NCBI RefSeq assembly: GCF_900090305.1
Contig: NZ_LT607751.1
Span: 2,542,001-2,606,000, forward strand
DNA from: Micromonospora siamensis
GTDB taxonomy: Bacteria > Actinomycetota > Actinomycetes > Mycobacteriales > Micromonosporaceae
Reading direction: 5' to 3'
DNA: 64,000 nucleotides
Shown: positions 12,006-19,277 of the stretch, piece by piece
Numbering within the stretch: position 1 is the stretch's first letter
Layout of the letters: every line of letters begins with the position of its first letter
Notes under the pieces: model-generated
Told to the model about the DNA's origin: nothing
Seen by the model: the letters and a program-made list of their open reading frames with translations, nothing else
The model's database searches: none
Program-made: the position numbers and the translations under genes

Positions 12006-12821
12006 TCAGGCGTCCCGGCGGCGCAGCGCCCACCGGCCGGCGGCCAGCGCGACGGCGGCCCAACCGGCCAGCACCAGCAGCCCCACCACCGCCGGGTACG
12101 GGTCACCGTCGCCGGTCAGGAAGTGCCGGCCGGCCACCCCGGGGAACCCGTCGGCGATCCGGGTCAGCACGGTGATGTCGGGTTCCTGCAACGACAGCGG
12201 GACGATCATCAGCACGGCCAGCAGCACGATCAGGCTCAGCACCGCGCTGCGCAGCACGGCGCCCAGCCCGAGGGCCAGCACCCCCACCAGGGCCAGGTAC
12301 GCCGCCACGGCCAGCACGTCGCCCACCGTCGCCGCCACCGGCGTACGACCCCAGGGGCCGAGCACCGGGACGGCGGCGGCCACCCCGACCAGGCCGAGCA
12401 GCAGGCCGAAGGCGAATGTGACCGCCCCGGTCACCACCGCCTTGGCCGCCAGCACGGTGCCCCGGGACGGGGTGGCGGTCAGGGTGGAGCGGATGGTGCC
12501 GGTGGCGTACTCGCTGGTGACGGCGAGCAGGCCGAGGGCGAGCACGGCGTACTGGGTGAGGTCCAGCGCGTCGATCAGCACGCTGCCGACGGTGACGACG
12601 CCCCGGTCGTCGGTCGGGTCGGCGCTGGTGTTGGAGTTCTGCACGTAGATGGCGAGCTGGGCGGAGGTCGCCGCCATCAGCAGCACCCCGGCCAGCAGCG
12701 TCCACCAGGTCGTCCGGATCGACACCAGTCGGGTCCACTCGGCGGCGACGGCGCCGGTCAGCGCCTCGCTGCGCCGGGCGGCGACGGGCGGGGCCGGGAC
12801 GGTACGCACGGCGGCGCTCAC
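12006..12821 (-). CDS. ABC-2 type transporter permease
   Basis: A 271-residue membrane protein with about six helices, starting with the typical WTRLVSIRTTWWTLLAG segment of actinobacterial ABC-2 permeases and including a TSEYATGTIRSTL loop. It forms an exporter with the upstream ATPase, whose stop overlaps this start by 4 nt (ATGA). The cargo is unknown. Confidence 0.92.
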   Translation of the reverse strand: MSAAVRTVPAPPVAARRSEALTGAVAAEWTRLVSIRTTWWTLLAGVLLMAATSAQLAIYVQNSNTSADPTDDRGVVTVGSVLIDALDLTQYAVLALGLLAVTSEYATGTIRSTLTATPSRGTVLAAKAVVTGAVTFAFGLLLGLVGVAAAVPVLGPWGRTPVAATVGDVLAVAAYLALVGVLALGLGAVLRSAVLSLIVLLAVLMIVPLSLQEPDITVLTRIADGFPGVAGRHFLTGDGDPYPAVVGLLVLAGWAAVALAAGRWALRRRDA

Positions 12822-13735
12822 CGGGCCACGCCCGAGGCGTACTCGACCGCGTCGGCGGTCAGCTCCATGAAGGCCTGTTCGAGGGTGGCCGTCACCGGGG
12901 TCAGCTCGTGCAGCACCACCCCCAGCTCGTACGCCAGGTCACCGATCCGCCCGGCGGTGACGCCGGTGGCGGTGAACCCGTTGGGTCCGTCCCCGCTCAC
13001 GGTCGCTCCCTCGCCGGCCAGCCGGGCGGCCAGCCGGGACAGCCCTTCGGCCTGCGGACCGCGCACCCGCACCGACCCGCCGGTGGCCAGCAGTTCACCG
13101 ACGGGCGCGTCGGCGATCAGCCGGCCCCGCCCGATCACCACCAGGTGGGCGGCGGTCTGCTCCATCTCGCTCATCAGGTGGCTGGAGACCAGCACCGTCC
13201 GCCCTTCGGCGGCGAGCCGGCCGGTCAGCTCCCGGATCCAGCGCACCCCGTCCGGGTCCAGGCCGTTGACCGGCTCGTCGAACATGAGCACCGGCGGATC
13301 GCCGAGCAGCGCGCCGGCGATGCCGAGTCGCTGCGCCATGCCGAGGGAGAGCGCGCGGCCGGGCTTGGCGGCGGCCCGGTCGTCCAGGCCGGCGAGGGCG
13401 AGCACCTCGTCGACCCGGCGACGGCCGATGCCGTTGCTGCGGGCCAGGGCCAGCAGGTGCGCCCGCCCGGACCGGGCCGGGTGGACGGCGCGGGCGTCGA
13501 GCAGCGCGCCGACGGAGTGCAGCGGGCGGCGCAGCTCCCGGTACGCCCGGCCGTGCACGAGCGCCCGTCCGGCGGTCGGGGTGTCCAGGCCGAGGACCAT
13601 CCGCATGGTGGTGGACTTGCCGGCGCCGTTCGGGCCGAGGAACCCGGTGACCCGGCCGGGTGCGATGTCGACGGTCAGGTCGTCGACCGCGGTGACCGGC
13701 CCGAACCGTTTGGTCAAGCCACGAAGTGTGATCAT
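12818..13735 (-). CDS. ABC transporter ATP-binding protein
   Basis: A 305-residue ATPase with Walker A GPNGAGKS, signature LSLGMAQR, Walker B VLMFDEPVNGLDP and a switch His (SSHLMSE). The C-terminal extension (about 215-305) is typical of drug or bacteriocin-type DrrA-like exporters. Upstream, TAGCGT lies exactly 6 nt before the ATG, suggesting a leaderless transcript. It pairs with the overlapping permease gene. Confidence 0.94.
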   Translation of the reverse strand: MITLRGLTKRFGPVTAVDDLTVDIAPGRVTGFLGPNGAGKSTTMRMVLGLDTPTAGRALVHGRAYRELRRPLHSVGALLDARAVHPARSGRAHLLALARSNGIGRRRVDEVLALAGLDDRAAAKPGRALSLGMAQRLGIAGALLGDPPVLMFDEPVNGLDPDGVRWIRELTGRLAAEGRTVLVSSHLMSEMEQTAAHLVVIGRGRLIADAPVGELLATGGSVRVRGPQAEGLSRLAARLAGEGATVSGDGPNGFTATGVTAGRIGDLAYELGVVLHELTPVTATLEQAFMELTADAVEYASGVAR

Positions 13736-13804
13736 GCGTCGACGCTATGGCCGGGCTGGCCGGCCGCGCGGCTGTCGAAAGGGCCGGGCCCACCCTGACC
13801 TTCG

Positions 13805-15097
13805 TCAGGTCGCGGCGACCACCGCGGCCGGGCGCGGCCCGGCCGACGCCGGCGCGACGGCCGCGGCGGCGCCGGAAGCGATGGTGCCGTCCGGGGCCGC
13901 ACCGGGCACGGCCGTGCTGTCCGCAGGCGCAGCGCCGGAGCGGCGGACGACGAAGGCGTCCGGCATCCGGAAGGTGAGGTTGTCCGGGCACCAGGGCGCG
14001 CGGACCACCGTCACGTCGTCCAGCAGCGGCGCCGCCTCGGTGACCACCACCGCCGCCTCCAGCCGGGCCAGTTGCGCGCCGACGCAGCGGTGCGCGCCCG
14101 CGCCGAAGGCCAGGTGCCGGCGGGAGCCGCGCTGGCCGGGGCGGAAGTGCGCGGGCGCCTCGACGACGGTGGCGTCCCGGCCGGCCCGGGCCAGCCAGAG
14201 CACCAGGCTCCGGCCGGCCGGCACCGGCACGCCGGCCAGCTCGGTGTCCACGGCCGCCACCCGTCGCCAGGTGACGATCGGCGGTTCGAGCCGCAGCCCC
14301 TCCTCGACCACGTCGGCGACGTCGACCGTGCCGTCGCGCAGACCGGCCCGGACGGCCGGCTCGCCGGTGAGCCGGTGCAGCAGCAGGGTGAGGAACTGCG
14401 AGGTGGTCTCCTGGCCGGCGACCAGGAGGAAGAACAGCGCCCCGACCACCACGTCGGGGGAGTGCCCGGCGGCCCGCAGCCGGGCGGCCAGGCCGCCTCC
14501 GGTGGCGGCGAAGTCGCGCAGCACGGTGTGGAACCGGCCGACCTCGCCGGCCAGGGCCACCTGCCGGTCGGCGTCCAGCGGCGCCCAGAACAGCTCCAGC
14601 GCGGCCCGGGCGAAGTCCTTCACCGCGCCGACCGGAGCGTCGGGCAGCTCCACCAGGCGGGCCAGCACCAGTAGCGGCAGGTCGGCGGCGAGGTCCGCGT
14701 ACAGGTCGACCGGCTGATCGGCGGCGAGCGCGGCGGCCAGCCGGGTGACCCGCTGACGGACCAGGTCGGTCAGCCAGGGCCGCTGCGCGGCGACCCGTTG
14801 CGGGTGCAGCGCCTCGGCGACGATGCCGCGGATCTCGGGGTGGCTGGCGCCCGCGTTGTTGGCCAGCGTCGGCGGCAGCCGGAACCGGTGCCCGGCGAGC
14901 ACCCGCAGCGCCGCCACCGGCATCGGGGTCACCGCGTCGAGGGCGTTGTCCGGACGGAAGGTTACCGGGTCGGCGAGCACCGCGCGGACCAGCGCGTGCC
15001 GGGTCACCACCAGCTGGGGTACGCCGCCCGGGTCGGGCAGCGTCACCAGGTCCGGCCACGCCTCGTCGACGGTCTCGCCCCACCCCCGGAACAGCAC
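13805..15097 (-). CDS. Cytochrome P450
   Basis: A 430-residue soluble bacterial P450. The oxygen-activation helix reads VAGQETTSQF, the ExxR motif lies in EEGLRLEPPIVTWRR, and the heme-thiolate loop is FGAGAHRCVG. Substrate unknown, and no ferredoxin gene is next to it. The GTG start at 15097 follows TAGCGT plus 6 nt, again a leaderless arrangement. The roughly 45 residues after the heme loop are Ala/Pro-rich and probably disordered. Confidence 0.93.
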   Translation of the reverse strand: MLFRGWGETVDEAWPDLVTLPDPGGVPQLVVTRHALVRAVLADPVTFRPDNALDAVTPMPVAALRVLAGHRFRLPPTLANNAGASHPEIRGIVAEALHPQRVAAQRPWLTDLVRQRVTRLAAALAADQPVDLYADLAADLPLLVLARLVELPDAPVGAVKDFARAALELFWAPLDADRQVALAGEVGRFHTVLRDFAATGGGLAARLRAAGHSPDVVVGALFFLLVAGQETTSQFLTLLLHRLTGEPAVRAGLRDGTVDVADVVEEGLRLEPPIVTWRRVAAVDTELAGVPVPAGRSLVLWLARAGRDATVVEAPAHFRPGQRGSRRHLAFGAGAHRCVGAQLARLEAAVVVTEAAPLLDDVTVVRAPWCPDNLTFRMPDAFVVRRSGAAPADSTAVPGAAPDGTIASGAAAAVAPASAGPRPAAVVAAT

Positions 15098-15106
15098 GGC
15101 GACACG

Positions 15107-15778
15107 CTAGCGGGCGGCCCCCGGCAGGCCGGGGTTCAGCTCCCACACGGTGGTGTGCTTCACCCGTACGCTCTCCAGCGCCTCCGGCACCGGCACGTCG
15201 TACCCGGCCAGTTCGCGGAACCGGTCGCGGGGCAGGAAGGCCCGTCCCGGGTCGCCGACCAGCACCCGGGCTCCACCGGTGCGGGCCGCCCGGAGCAGGA
15301 AGCGCAGCATCCGCTTCGCCATCGCCTCGCTGTAGAACGCGTCGCCGACCAGCACCACCTCGGCGTCCCCGGCGTCGCCGTCGAGGATGTCGGCGAGTTC
15401 CGCGTCGACGCGTACCCCGTTGGCCTCGGCGTTGAGCGCGACGGCGGCGACGGCCCGCTCGTCGATCTCGACGGCGCGGACGGCCGCCGCGCCCGCGCGG
15501 GCGGCGGCGATGGCGACCAGGCCGGAGCCGGAGGCCAGGTCGAGCACCCGCCGGCCGGCGACCACCTCCGGGTGGTCGGTGACATAGCGGGCCAGGCCCT
15601 GCCCGCCGGCCCAGGCGAACGCCCAGAACGGTGGCGGCTGGGCGCTGCTGAACTCGCCCTCGGTCAGCTCCCAGAGCCCGATCGGCTCGTCGGCCTGGTG
15701 CAGGCGGACCTCGGGGACGAAGGCGACCGGGCCCAGCCGCGCGTGCAGCCGGACGAAGGTCGCGGAGATGTCGGACAC
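15107..15778 (-). CDS. Class I SAM-dependent methyltransferase
   Basis: A 223-residue methyltransferase of the small nicotinamide N-methylase/ETFB-lysine type. SAM-binding motif I is LDLASGSGLVAIAAARAG, followed by AVEIDERA. A conserved FWAFAWAGGQGLARYV block precedes it, as in that group. The target is unknown. It lies 9 nt upstream of the P450 on the same strand but each gene has its own -10-like box. Confidence 0.85.
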   Translation of the reverse strand: MSDISATFVRLHARLGPVAFVPEVRLHQADEPIGLWELTEGEFSSAQPPPFWAFAWAGGQGLARYVTDHPEVVAGRRVLDLASGSGLVAIAAARAGAAAVRAVEIDERAVAAVALNAEANGVRVDAELADILDGDAGDAEVVLVGDAFYSEAMAKRMLRFLLRAARTGGARVLVGDPGRAFLPRDRFRELAGYDVPVPEALESVRVKHTTVWELNPGLPGAAR

Positions 15779-15956
15779 CCGGAGATTGTCCCCGGACGGT
15801 GATCCCGGGCGTGTCGCGGGTCGGCGGTGACCGGTTCACCACCGTCGGTGAGATCGCCCCTCGGAGTTGCGGTTGGGTGCGAACACGCCCGTCTACCGGC
15901 CGGCGCCCGCCGCTCCTAGCGTCTGGGGAGGGACGCGACCGACGGGAGGGCAGGCG

Positions 15957-16853
15957 GTGGTGAGGGTGTGGCGGTGCGCGCTTCGAGTCGGGCTGGTGCT
16001 GGCCGGTGTGCTGTCGGCGGGGACGGTCGCGGCGCTGCCCGCGCAGGCGGCGCCCGGCTTCGCCACCGAGTTGAGCGGGCTGCCGGACGAGTTCGCCGCG
16101 GGCGACGGGGTGCGGACCGTCTCGGCGGTGGTGTCCCGCACCGACGGGGGCGGCTGCCTGAAGGTGCGGTGGTCGCTGGTGCTCAGCGTGCGCGGGCTGC
16201 GGCTGGACCAGGTGAAGGTGGACCGGGTGGAGGAGGACGGCTCCTTCCCGCTGGACGTCCGGGCCGACGGTGACGTCGCCCGGTTGACCGACCGGCAGCT
16301 CGACCCGGGCACGCTGTGCCCGGACCGCACGGTGACGGCCCGCTACCGGGTGGCGTTCGCCGGGGACGTCGCGCAGGGTCGGGTGACGCTGGCCGCCGAG
16401 GCGTACGACGAGGGGCTGCGCCTGCTGGCCCGGCAGACCGCCACCCGGACGGTGGTCGGGGAGTCCGCGCCCGGGCCGACGGCGGAACCGACCGGTGAGC
16501 CGACCGTCGGGCCCTCGGCGACACCCGAGGAGGAGCCGTCGGTGGTGCCGACCGAGGACCCGGTCGAGGAGGAGAGCACACCGGCCCGGGTGCCGGTCGC
16601 CGAGCCGCCACCGCCGGGGGGTGACGCGGGGCGTCCGGTGTCCCAGGCGGGCGGGTTCGGGGTCGTCCAGGCGGCGTTCCTGCTGGGCGGGCTGCTGCTC
16701 TTCCTCGGGGTGGGGCTGCTGCTGCGGCTGCGGTCGTTGGTGCGTACCGGCGGGGACGAGGAGGCCGGCGCGGTGCCGGCCGGCCGGGGCTGGGAGCGGG
16801 TGGCGCCGTCCGGGGCGGGCCGGGGCCGTCGATGGGGGCCCGCCCGCCGCTGA
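15957..16853 (+). CDS. Secreted protein with C-terminal membrane anchor
   Basis: A 298-residue protein of unknown function. It has a signal peptide ending near ALPAQAAPG, an extracytoplasmic beta-rich domain (about 35-150) with two Cys, a Pro/Glu/Thr-rich stalk (EPTGEPTVGPSATPEEEPS...), and a C-terminal transmembrane helix (about 240-262) with an Arg-rich tail. The layout resembles surface-anchored pilin-like or sortase-independent wall proteins; there is no LPXTG. GTG 15957 is preceded by GGGAGGG at 7-nt spacing. Confidence 0.75.
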   Translation: MVRVWRCALRVGLVLAGVLSAGTVAALPAQAAPGFATELSGLPDEFAAGDGVRTVSAVVSRTDGGGCLKVRWSLVLSVRGLRLDQVKVDRVEEDGSFPLDVRADGDVARLTDRQLDPGTLCPDRTVTARYRVAFAGDVAQGRVTLAAEAYDEGLRLLARQTATRTVVGESAPGPTAEPTGEPTVGPSATPEEEPSVVPTEDPVEEESTPARVPVAEPPPPGGDAGRPVSQAGGFGVVQAAFLLGGLLLFLGVGLLLRLRSLVRTGGDEEAGAVPAGRGWERVAPSGAGRGRRWGPARR

Positions 16854-16862
16854 TCCGCCCGC

Positions 16863-16887
16863 TTTACAAAAACTCGCCTCTTGTAAA
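16863..16887. promoter_or_regulatory. Candidate TetR operator upstream of alkB
   Basis: A perfect inverted repeat, TTTACAA (16863-16869) and TTGTAAA (16881-16887) with an 11-bp spacer, lies 52 bp before the alkB start. Its low GC stands out from the surroundings. It could bind the TetR protein encoded just beyond alkB. Confidence 0.55.
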
Positions 16888-16939
16888 ACGGCGGGGTCGC
16901 TGCCAGCATCGACGCAGGACCCCGGACAGGAGGCTTCCC

Positions 16940-18085
16940 ATGGCCACCGACGCGCAGCCGATCCGCCCGCCCGCCGCCTGGCGGGATCCCCGCAAACCCC
17001 TCTGGCCACTCGCCCTGCTGGTCCCCGCCCTGCCGTTCCTGGGCTGGTGGGCCTGGCACAGCACCGGCGCCGCCTGGGCCTGGTGGCTCACCCCCGGCGT
17101 GGTCTTCGGGCTGATCCCGCTGGTCGACCTGCTGATCGGCGACGACCGGCAGAATCCGCCCGACGAGGCGGTGCCCCGGCTGGCGGCCGACGGCTACTAC
17201 CGCTGGCTGACCTACCTCTACCTCCCCGCCCAGTACGCCGCGCTCGCGCTGTGCTGCGCCATCTGGGCCCGTGGCGGACTGTCCTGGCCGGCCGGCGCCG
17301 GCCTGGTCGCCACCGTCGGGGTGGTCAACGGCATCGCCATCAACACCGCCCACGAGTTGGGGCACAAGCGGGAGAACCTGGAACGCTGGCTGTCCAAGAT
17401 CGCCCTGGCGCCCACCGGCTACGGACACTTCTTCGTCGAGCACAACCGCGGCCACCACACCCGGGTCGCCACCCCCGAGGACCCGGCCAGCTCCCGGCTG
17501 GGGGAGAGCTTCTGGGCGTTCTGGCCGCGTACCGTCCTCGGCGGCCTGCGCTCGGCCTGGCGGCTGGAGACGAGCCGGTTCCGGCTGCGCGGCCGCAGCC
17601 CGTGGACCCACCGCAACGACGTCCTCAACGCCTGGGCGATGACCGTGCTGCTCTTCGCCGTGTTGGTCGTCGTGTTCGGGGTCGGCGTGCTGCCGTTCCT
17701 GTTGCTCCAGGCGGTGTTCGGCTTCTCCCTGCTCGAGGTGGTCAACTACCTGGAGCACTACGGCCTGGCCCGGCAGCGCAACGCGGCCGGCCGCTACGAG
17801 AAGGTCGATCCCCGGCACAGCTGGAACAGCGACCGGACGGTCACCAACGTCTTCCTCTTCCAGTTGCAGCGGCACAGCGACCACCACGCCAACCCGCTGC
17901 GCCGCTACCAGACGCTGCGCAGCTTCGACGCCTCCCCGCAGCTGCCCGCCGGCTACGCCACCATGGTCGTGGTCGCCCTGATCCCACCGCTGTGGCGCCG
18001 CCTCATGGACCGCCGCGTCCTCGACCACTACGCCGGCGACGCCACCCTGGCCAACGTCCACCGCCGACCCGCCCGGCGGGGATGA
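16940..18085 (+). CDS. alkB: Alkane 1-monooxygenase
   Basis: Membrane diiron hydroxylase oxidising n-alkanes to 1-alkanols. The 381-residue protein has about six helices and the three AlkB histidine motifs HELGHK, EHNRGHH and LQRHSDHHANPLRRYQ, plus NYLEHYGL. There is no C-terminal rubredoxin fusion and no rubredoxin gene next to it, so electrons must come from elsewhere. The ATG at 16940 has ACAGGAGG 6 nt upstream. Confidence 0.93.
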   Translation: MATDAQPIRPPAAWRDPRKPLWPLALLVPALPFLGWWAWHSTGAAWAWWLTPGVVFGLIPLVDLLIGDDRQNPPDEAVPRLAADGYYRWLTYLYLPAQYAALALCCAIWARGGLSWPAGAGLVATVGVVNGIAINTAHELGHKRENLERWLSKIALAPTGYGHFFVEHNRGHHTRVATPEDPASSRLGESFWAFWPRTVLGGLRSAWRLETSRFRLRGRSPWTHRNDVLNAWAMTVLLFAVLVVVFGVGVLPFLLLQAVFGFSLLEVVNYLEHYGLARQRNAAGRYEKVDPRHSWNSDRTVTNVFLFQLQRHSDHHANPLRRYQTLRSFDASPQLPAGYATMVVVALIPPLWRRLMDRRVLDHYAGDATLANVHRRPARRG

Positions 18086-18113
18086 CCCCACCCCGTCGTG
18101 GGCGCCGGGTCGG

Positions 18114-18725
18114 TCACTCCAGCTCGGTCGGGTCCAGCCCCAGCTCGCGGGCCGCCACCAGGCGGATCCACGACGCGAGTTGGCGGCGGGAGATCACCCG
18201 GTCGTGGACGGCGAGCTGCACCGCCAGCCCGTCCATCACCGCGCTGATCCGCCAGGCCGCGCCGGCCGGGTCGGTGCACTCGAAGGTGCCCTCCCGGACG
18301 CCGTCGGAGATCACCGCCGCGAGGTCCTCGCGCCACCGCAGGTCGAGCCGGCGGGAGACCTTCTCCAACTCCGGGGTACGCAGCGACTCCGCCCACCCGT
18401 CGATCCACATCGACCAGGACGTCGACCGGCCGGCGGGGGCGTAGAGCCGCAGGATCCGCCGCAGCTTGACCAGCGGCGGGGCGGTCGAGCGGACCACCGC
18501 GTCGAGCCGGGCGAGATCCTGCTCGACCGCGTACGCGAAGGCCTGCGCGAGCAGCCGGTCCTTGGTGGCGAAGTGGTAGAACACCAGGGCCTGGCTCACC
18601 CCGGCGGCCTCGGCCACGTCGGCCGTCCGGGTGTTGGCCAGCCCCCGTTCGACGATCACGTCACAGGCCGTCCGCAGCAGGGCATCCAGGCGGATCTCGG
18701 CGGCACGTCTCGTCACACCGGTCAC
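18114..18725 (-). CDS. TetR family transcriptional regulator
   Basis: A 203-residue TetR protein with an N-terminal HTH (TRTADVAEAAGVSQALVFYHFATKDRLL, about residues 33-60) and an all-helical ligand domain. It converges on alkB with a 28-nt gap and is the likely regulator of that gene. GTG 18725 gives a usual length; GTG 18716 is possible, and the frame is open to 18887 without a better start. Confidence 0.88.
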   Translation of the reverse strand: MTGVTRRAAEIRLDALLRTACDVIVERGLANTRTADVAEAAGVSQALVFYHFATKDRLLAQAFAYAVEQDLARLDAVVRSTAPPLVKLRRILRLYAPAGRSTSWSMWIDGWAESLRTPELEKVSRRLDLRWREDLAAVISDGVREGTFECTDPAGAAWRISAVMDGLAVQLAVHDRVISRRQLASWIRLVAARELGLDPTELE

Positions 18726-18894
18726 CGTAACCCATCCGACCGACCACGAGCAGTCACTGAGGTGCCTGTCGTGCCGTCCGGGCCGAAAGCGGACAGCGGG
18801 TGCGGCGCCGGACGTCCCACGCCCTATGCCCCAGGCTCCTAGGAAGCTCTGGGCGCGGTGACGGGACACCGGACTCGCCGGAGGCACCCCCGAT

Positions 18895-18924
18895 TTGGCA
18901 TCACTTCCGGCGCTGGGCTAAAGT
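18895..18924 (+). promoter_or_regulatory. Promoter of the tRNA-Gly-Cys-Val array
   Basis: TTGGCA (18895-18900) and TAAAGT (18919-18924) with an 18-bp spacer form a near-consensus housekeeping promoter about 32 nt before the tRNA-Gly 5' end. Confidence 0.65.
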
Positions 18925-18956
18925 TCTCATCCGTCACCGGGAAACACCGGGGGCGT

Positions 18957-19029
18957 GCGGACGTAGCGCAGCTGGTAGCGCATCACCTTGCCAAGGTGAG
19001 GGTCGCGGGTTCGAATCCCGTCGTCCGCT
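18957..19029 (+). tRNA. tRNA-Gly (GCC)
   Basis: A full cloverleaf: acceptor GCGGACG/CGTCCGC, loop TTGCCAA with anticodon GCC, T-arm GCGGGTTCGAATCCCGT. The 73-nt sequence is identical to the copy at 61509-61581. Confidence 0.97.
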
Positions 19030-19063
19030 CGGAGATGCCGCCACGCATGACGGGGGCAACCTC

Positions 19064-19134
19064 GGTGGAGTGGCCGAGAGGCGAGGCAACGGCCTGCAAA
19101 GCCGTCTACACGGGTTCAAATCCCGTCTCCACCT
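19064..19134 (+). tRNA. tRNA-Cys (GCA)
   Basis: Acceptor GGTGGAG/CTCCACC, anticodon stem ACGGC/GCCGT around CTGCAAA with anticodon GCA, T-arm ACGGGTTCAAATCCCGT. This tRNA has no copy at the right-hand locus. Confidence 0.97.
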
Positions 19135-19146
19135 CGGCGTTGACGA

Positions 19147-19218
19147 GGGCGATTGGCGCAGTGGGAGCGCGCTTCCTTGACACGGAAGAGGTCACTGGTT
19201 CAAACCCAGTATCGCCCA
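19147..19218 (+). tRNA. tRNA-Val (GAC)
   Basis: Acceptor GGGCGAT/ATCGCCC, anticodon stem CTTCC/GGAAG around TTGACAC with anticodon GAC, T-loop TTCAAAC. CCA is encoded at 19219-19221. The 72-nt sequence is identical to the copy at 61595-61666, which lacks the full CCA. Confidence 0.97.
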
Positions 19219-19223
19219 CCAGG

Positions 19224-19256
19224 AAAAAGGCTGGATCTTCGTGATCCGGCCTTTTT
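19224..19256 (+). terminator. Rho-independent terminator of the tRNA array
   Basis: AAAAAGGCTGGATC (19224-19237) pairs with GATCCGGCCTTTTT (19243-19256), 14 bp with one G-T pair and a T5 run. Confidence 0.9.
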
Positions 19257-19277
19257 CGTGTCCGTGAGGGGCTCCGG

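Noticed and set aside
13095..17009. 1304-codon minus-strand frame
   Set aside because: Arg/Gly/Ala-rich shadow of the ABC ATPase, P450 and neighbours in another frame; crosses several well-supported genes.
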